From the NCBI GenBank assembly GCA_964512045.1, contig CAZEJK010000117.1, positions 1 to 16,026 on the forward strand: 16,026 nt of DNA, in the 5' to 3' direction. Made by a program: the position numbers and the translations under genes. The notes under the pieces are model-generated. The model saw only the letters and a program-made list of their open reading frames with translations. It had not been told where the DNA came from and did not search any database. Every line of letters begins with the position of its first letter. Position 1 is the first letter of the stretch. The stretch is from CAZEJK01 sp964512045 (GTDB taxonomy: Bacteria; Acidobacteriota; Thermoanaerobaculia; Thermoanaerobaculales; Sulfomarinibacteraceae). Below, piece after piece: positions 13,549-16,026 of the stretch.

Positions 13549-14885
13549 GGTGACCTCCGTTCAGTTGCAGAGCGGATCGTTGCGGCGAGCTCAGTGGCGT
13601 GGGCTCGCGCCTCGTCGAGATCCAGGGTCAGATGGATGCCGTCCTTCAGGAGTATCTGACCACGTACGAGCGTATGGCGAACATCCTCGGCACGCGCGGC
13701 GTACATCATGTGGGAGTAGGGATCGTGGAGAGGGGTGGCGCGGGCGCTGTCAGTCCGCACACAGATCAGGTCTGCGTCTTTGCCCGGGCTCAGCGTACCG
13801 ACTCGGTCTGCGACTCCGAGCGCTTCCGCGCCGCGGATGGTGAGCATCTCGAGGACGATTCGTGCCGGCAGGGCCGTCGGATCACTCGTCGCAGCCTTGT
13901 GGAGGAGCGCTGCAAGCTGACCATCTCGCAGGAGATCGAGGCTGTTGTTCGAGGCGGCGCCATCGGTGCCCAGGGCGACCCGGACGCCCGCCGCGAGCAT
14001 CGCCGGAACGGGTGCGATCCCGGAGGCCAGCTTCAGGTTCGAGACCGGGTTGTGTGAAACGGACACCTCGAACTCCGCGAGGAGATCGACGTCATCGGGG
14101 GATACGTGGACACAGTGGGCGGCGACTGTTCGCTCACTGAGAACACCGAGATCGGCGAGGTAGGCAACCGGAGTGCGCCCCTTCTCTTCGATCAGCTTCT
14201 CGACCTCCCAGCGTGTCTCCGAGAGGTGGATATGGAGCTGGACTCCGTACTCCTCTGCCATCTCAGCCTCCCGTGCCAACAACGGTGCTGAGACGGTGTA
14301 CGGGGCGTGCGGCGCCACCATGGCTGTGATCAGCGGATCATCATGAAACGCCTCGATGAGCTCGCGCTGACAGGCGATCATCTCGTCTGGCGTAGGGCAG
14401 CGCGGCGAGGCGAAGTCGAACAGGCCCTCACCGATCACCCCGCGAAGGCCTGCCTGCGAGAGCACGCTTCCCACCTCGTCCGCGAAGAAGTACATGTCTG
14501 CGGTGGTGGTCACCCCGGCGCGGATCAGCTCCGCAGCAGCAAGGCGTGTTCCGATTCGCACGGCGTCGCGGTTCATGTGGTCCCGCTCTGCCGGCCAGAT
14601 ATGATCGTTCAGCCACTGCTGCAGCGGCAGGTCGTCGGCGAGACCGCGCAAGAGGGTCATCCCGAGGTGGGCGTGGGTGTTCACCAAGCCCGGCAGGACG
14701 ATGCAGTTGCTGGCATCGATCACCTCGATGGTCGGAGCGTTCTCCAACAGAGCGGCGGAGGTGCCGACGGCCGCGATCCGGCCTCCGGCGAGTGCAACGG
14801 CACCGTTGGGGATCGGTTCGGCTCCAGGCTCCATGGTGAGCACTGTTCCTCCGCAAACCAACCGATCCCAGCTTGTTTCGGACAT
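13545..14885 (-). CDS. mtaD: 5'-methylthioadenosine / S-adenosylhomocysteine deaminase
   Basis: The 446-residue amidohydrolase-fold protein resembles MtaD, which deaminates MTA, S-adenosylhomocysteine or related adenosines to inosine derivatives. Metal and catalytic positions visible are GLVNTHAHLGMTLLRG (H71, H73), MVAPHAPYT (H193), LHIHLSET (H220, E223), HNPVSNLKLASG (from 278) and GTDGAASNN (D308). The C-terminal LGVADRVGTLSPGKDADL is the usual closing beta-sandwich of the superfamily. The start at 14885 has GGAGG about seven bases upstream; the frame is open to 15161 but that would run into the divergent thioredoxin gene. The exact substrate is less certain than the family, since related enzymes act on guanine or triazines. 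Nothing else in the window belongs to methionine salvage. Confidence 0.9.
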   Translation of the reverse strand: MSETSWDRLVCGGTVLTMEPGAEPIPNGAVALAGGRIAAVGTSAALLENAPTIEVIDASNCIVLPGLVNTHAHLGMTLLRGLADDLPLQQWLNDHIWPAERDHMNRDAVRIGTRLAAAELIRAGVTTTADMYFFADEVGSVLSQAGLRGVIGEGLFDFASPRCPTPDEMIACQRELIEAFHDDPLITAMVAPHAPYTVSAPLLAREAEMAEEYGVQLHIHLSETRWEVEKLIEEKGRTPVAYLADLGVLSERTVAAHCVHVSPDDVDLLAEFEVSVSHNPVSNLKLASGIAPVPAMLAAGVRVALGTDGAASNNSLDLLRDGQLAALLHKAATSDPTALPARIVLEMLTIRGAEALGVADRVGTLSPGKDADLICVRTDSARATPLHDPYSHMMYAARAEDVRHTLVRGQILLKDGIHLTLDLDEARAHATELAATIRSATERRSP

Positions 14886-14917
14886 CAGAGACCTCCATCG
14901 CGAATGCAGACGGCCGC

Positions 14918-14923
14918 ATTGTA
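14918..14923 (-). promoter_or_regulatory. Candidate -10 box for mtaD
   Basis: On the minus strand TACAAT (14923-14918) matches the -10 consensus at 5/6 and would start transcription about 26 bases before the mtaD ATG. The -35 region at 16-18 bases is poor (CCTCTT-like), so this promoter may depend on an activator or be misassigned. Confidence 0.35.
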
Positions 14924-15023
14924 CATAAGTGCAGGACCAGAAGAGGAGGTTGTGCGAACCGAGTCGGGAGACGGAGACCTGTGCCGCGGAGAGCGGGAAC
15001 GATAGCTGACGAGCTGTTTGGGC

Positions 15024-15052
15024 TTGTGGAATTCCTAATATTCCAATATAGT
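15024..15052 (+). promoter_or_regulatory. Thioredoxin-gene promoter with operator-like inverted repeat
   Basis: TTGTGG (15024-15029) and TATAGT (15047-15052) are spaced by 17 bases, with a strong -10 (5/6) and a weaker -35 (3/6). The tract is sharply AT-rich compared with its flanks. A perfect inverted repeat, TGGAAT (15027-15032) and ATTCCA (15040-15045) with a seven-base spacer, fills the space between the boxes, a classic position for a repressor. Transcription would begin near 15059, about 44 bases before the chosen ATG. Confidence 0.55.
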
Positions 15053-15102
15053 TATTTATAAGGTGAGGCAACGTGGACGTCGTCTCACGCGAGGAGGTAG
15101 AG

Positions 15103-15477
15103 ATGCACGAAGTGACCATGAGCAACTTCGAGGACACGATCACCGCCAACGACACTGTCATCGTTGACTTCTGGGCACCGTGGTGTGCCCCGTGTCAGGC
15201 GTTCAAGCCGGTCTTCGCCGAGGCTGCCGAGAGGCATCCGGACGTTACCTTCGCAACCTGTAACACCGAAGACGAGCAGGAGCTGGGGGCAGCGTTACAG
15301 ATCCGTTCGATTCCCACCGTGATGGTGTTTCGCGAGAACGTGCTGGTCTTTGCTCAGCCGGGCATGTTGACAGCAGAGATGCTCGACGAGCTCCTCGGCA
15401 AGGTGGCCGACCTCGATATGGAGGAGGTACACCGCGAGGTCGAGGCCCAGCGCGCCTCTGCCGAGGCGACGGCCTAG
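15103..15477 (+). CDS. Thioredoxin-family protein with CAPC active site
   Basis: The 124-residue protein has a thioredoxin fold: IVDFWAPWCAPCQAFKPVF (20-38, buried D22, redox C28 and C31), VTFATCNTEDEQELGAALQIRSIPT (48-72, with the cis-proline P71) and VMVFRENVLVFAQPG (73-87). The active site is WCAPC rather than WCGPC. The lysine that pairs with the buried aspartate in E. coli thioredoxin (K57) appears as Thr, and a third cysteine (C53) is nearby. A charged helical tail (105-124) follows the domain. GGAGG six bases upstream favours the ATG at 15103; a GTG at 15073 preceded by AAGGTGAGG is the alternative. It probably reduces disulfides of a specific partner, not identified here. It is divergent from mtaD. 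Confidence 0.88.
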   Translation: MHEVTMSNFEDTITANDTVIVDFWAPWCAPCQAFKPVFAEAAERHPDVTFATCNTEDEQELGAALQIRSIPTVMVFRENVLVFAQPGMLTAEMLDELLGKVADLDMEEVHREVEAQRASAEATA

Positions 15478-15521
15478 ACTCGGTGGTGTTGCGCCGTAGC
15501 TGCCACGAAAACAGGGACAGT

Positions 15522-15551
15522 CTCCAGTCGGAGTCGCTCCGTTGCAGGAGC
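15522..15551 (+). other. Overlapping alternative hairpins after the thioredoxin gene
   Basis: Four complementary blocks occur in a row: CTCC (15522-15525), GGAG (15530-15533), CTCC (15537-15540) and GGAG (15547-15550). Blocks one with two and three with four can pair, or two with three, giving mutually exclusive stems. The second stem extends to GCTCC-GTTGCA-GGAGC (15536-15551). No T-run follows. It lies 45 bases past the thioredoxin stop in the 223-base gap before the thiolase gene. Confidence 0.3.
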
Positions 15552-15700
15552 TGGGCGGCGCCTTCTCGTCGAAGCGTCTCGCGATTGCCCGCCTCTGGCC
15601 CGCGGAATCGGGTTGGTGTAGTCTAGGCGCCAGCGATCCAGAACCGGAGCTTTGGCCGGCGTGCCAGACGGTTGTGGGTCCGATTCATGAAGGAGGAGCC

Positions 15701-16026
15701 ATGGCGAAGAAGGTGTACATCGCGGCGTACCATCAGTCCAAGTTCGGGAAGCTGTTCGACATGTCGCTGCCCGAGATCGTCGCCAACGCGGTGAACGAGA
15801 CCTGTGCCGAGATCAATGCGGATCCGGCGGCAATGGATGTGGGATCGATCGGTGCCACGTGCAACTTCTCACTCAACGAGCAGGGGCTGCTCGCAGGCCT
15901 GATGGCGATGGTTCCCGGGCTCGGCGCCAAGCCGATCGAAGCGGTCGAGATCGCATGCGCGTCGGGTGGCCAGGCGATCGTGTCCGTGATCCAGAAGCTC
16001 CAGCTGGGGCTGGGCGACGTTGGCAT
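15701..16026 (+). CDS. Thiolase-family protein, N-terminal part (runs off the window)
   Basis: The first 108 residues are present and the frame stays open to the window end. They begin KKVYIAAYHQSKFGKL, contain SLPEIVANAVNETCAEI and reach VEIACASGGQAIVSVIQ, the thiolase nucleophile-cysteine motif with C86. Thiolases condense or cleave acyl-CoAs through this cysteine. The N-terminal pattern (YIAAYHQSKFG, then a short insert-free domain) is closer to the SCP-x/acetyl-CoA acetyltransferase-like branch than to FadA or PhaA. The C-terminal half with the His and second Cys lies outside, so substrate and direction cannot be judged. AGGAGG about eight bases before the ATG fixes the start; the 223-base gap suggests its own promoter. 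Confidence 0.88.
   Translation, partial: MAKKVYIAAYHQSKFGKLFDMSLPEIVANAVNETCAEINADPAAMDVGSIGATCNFSLNEQGLLAGLMAMVPGLGAKPIEAVEIACASGGQAIVSVIQKLQLGLGDVG

Noticed and set aside
12583..13659. 358-codon plus-strand open frame after pth
   Set aside because: It lies opposite the two-domain stress protein, whose motifs are clear. The frame has no ribosome binding site or domain.
1..16026. Mobile element, prophage, CRISPR or defence island
   Set aside because: No transposase, integrase, regularly spaced repeats, target-site duplications, nuclease or restriction genes are seen. All recognised genes are metabolic, respiratory or translational.

Overview
The window is a high-GC stretch (roughly 60% by eye) of bacterial chromosome, densely packed with housekeeping genes. 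I see no transposase, phage gene, CRISPR array, toxin-antitoxin pair or other sign of a mobile region. The order ispE - spoVG - tRNA-Gln - prs - rplY - pth resembles the ispE/spoVG/prs/ctc/pth neighbourhood of Bacillus and the ispE/tRNA-Gln/prs/rplY/pth runs of several didermal phyla. A fused NuoCD and the high GC point to a free-living respiring bacterium, probably not a classical proteobacterium or firmicute. A deep-branching group such as Gemmatimonadota or a related phylum is a guess; the sequence does not settle it.

Layout. Positions 1-217 hold a short degenerate heptanucleotide repeat and a nested hairpin. From 218 to 6763 all genes are on the minus strand. In transcription order (right to left) they are nuoB, nuoCD and nuoI (quinone-module subunits of complex I, tightly overlapping), a 259-base gap, a small DUF465/YdcH-type coiled-coil protein, a membrane-anchored phosphatidylserine-decarboxylase-like protein without its catalytic residues, a Usg-like aspartate-semialdehyde-dehydrogenase homologue without its catalytic cysteine, and then pepD behind its own promoter. 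Positions 6764-7161 are a 398-base divergent intergenic region with hairpins and a candidate pepT promoter.

From 7162 to 12580 all genes are on the plus strand: pepT, ispE, spoVG (with an unusual C-terminal extension), tRNA-Gln(UUG) behind a strong promoter, prs starting only 14 bases after the tRNA, rplY (CTC form) and pth. This block combines peptide breakdown, isoprenoid precursor synthesis, PRPP supply and translation support. On the minus strand, mtaD (MTA/SAH deaminase) and a two-domain universal stress protein form a 4-base-overlapping pair (14885 to 12658), convergent with pth. Divergent from mtaD is a small atypical thioredoxin (CAPC active site) with a clear promoter whose spacer holds an inverted repeat. 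The window ends inside a thiolase-family gene.

I do not find an obvious undescribed defence or biosynthetic system. The best leads are the adjacent pair of apparent pseudoenzymes, the isolated nuoB-nuoCD-nuoI trio, the SpoVG extension, the tRNA-prs junction, and the operator-like palindrome in the thioredoxin promoter.
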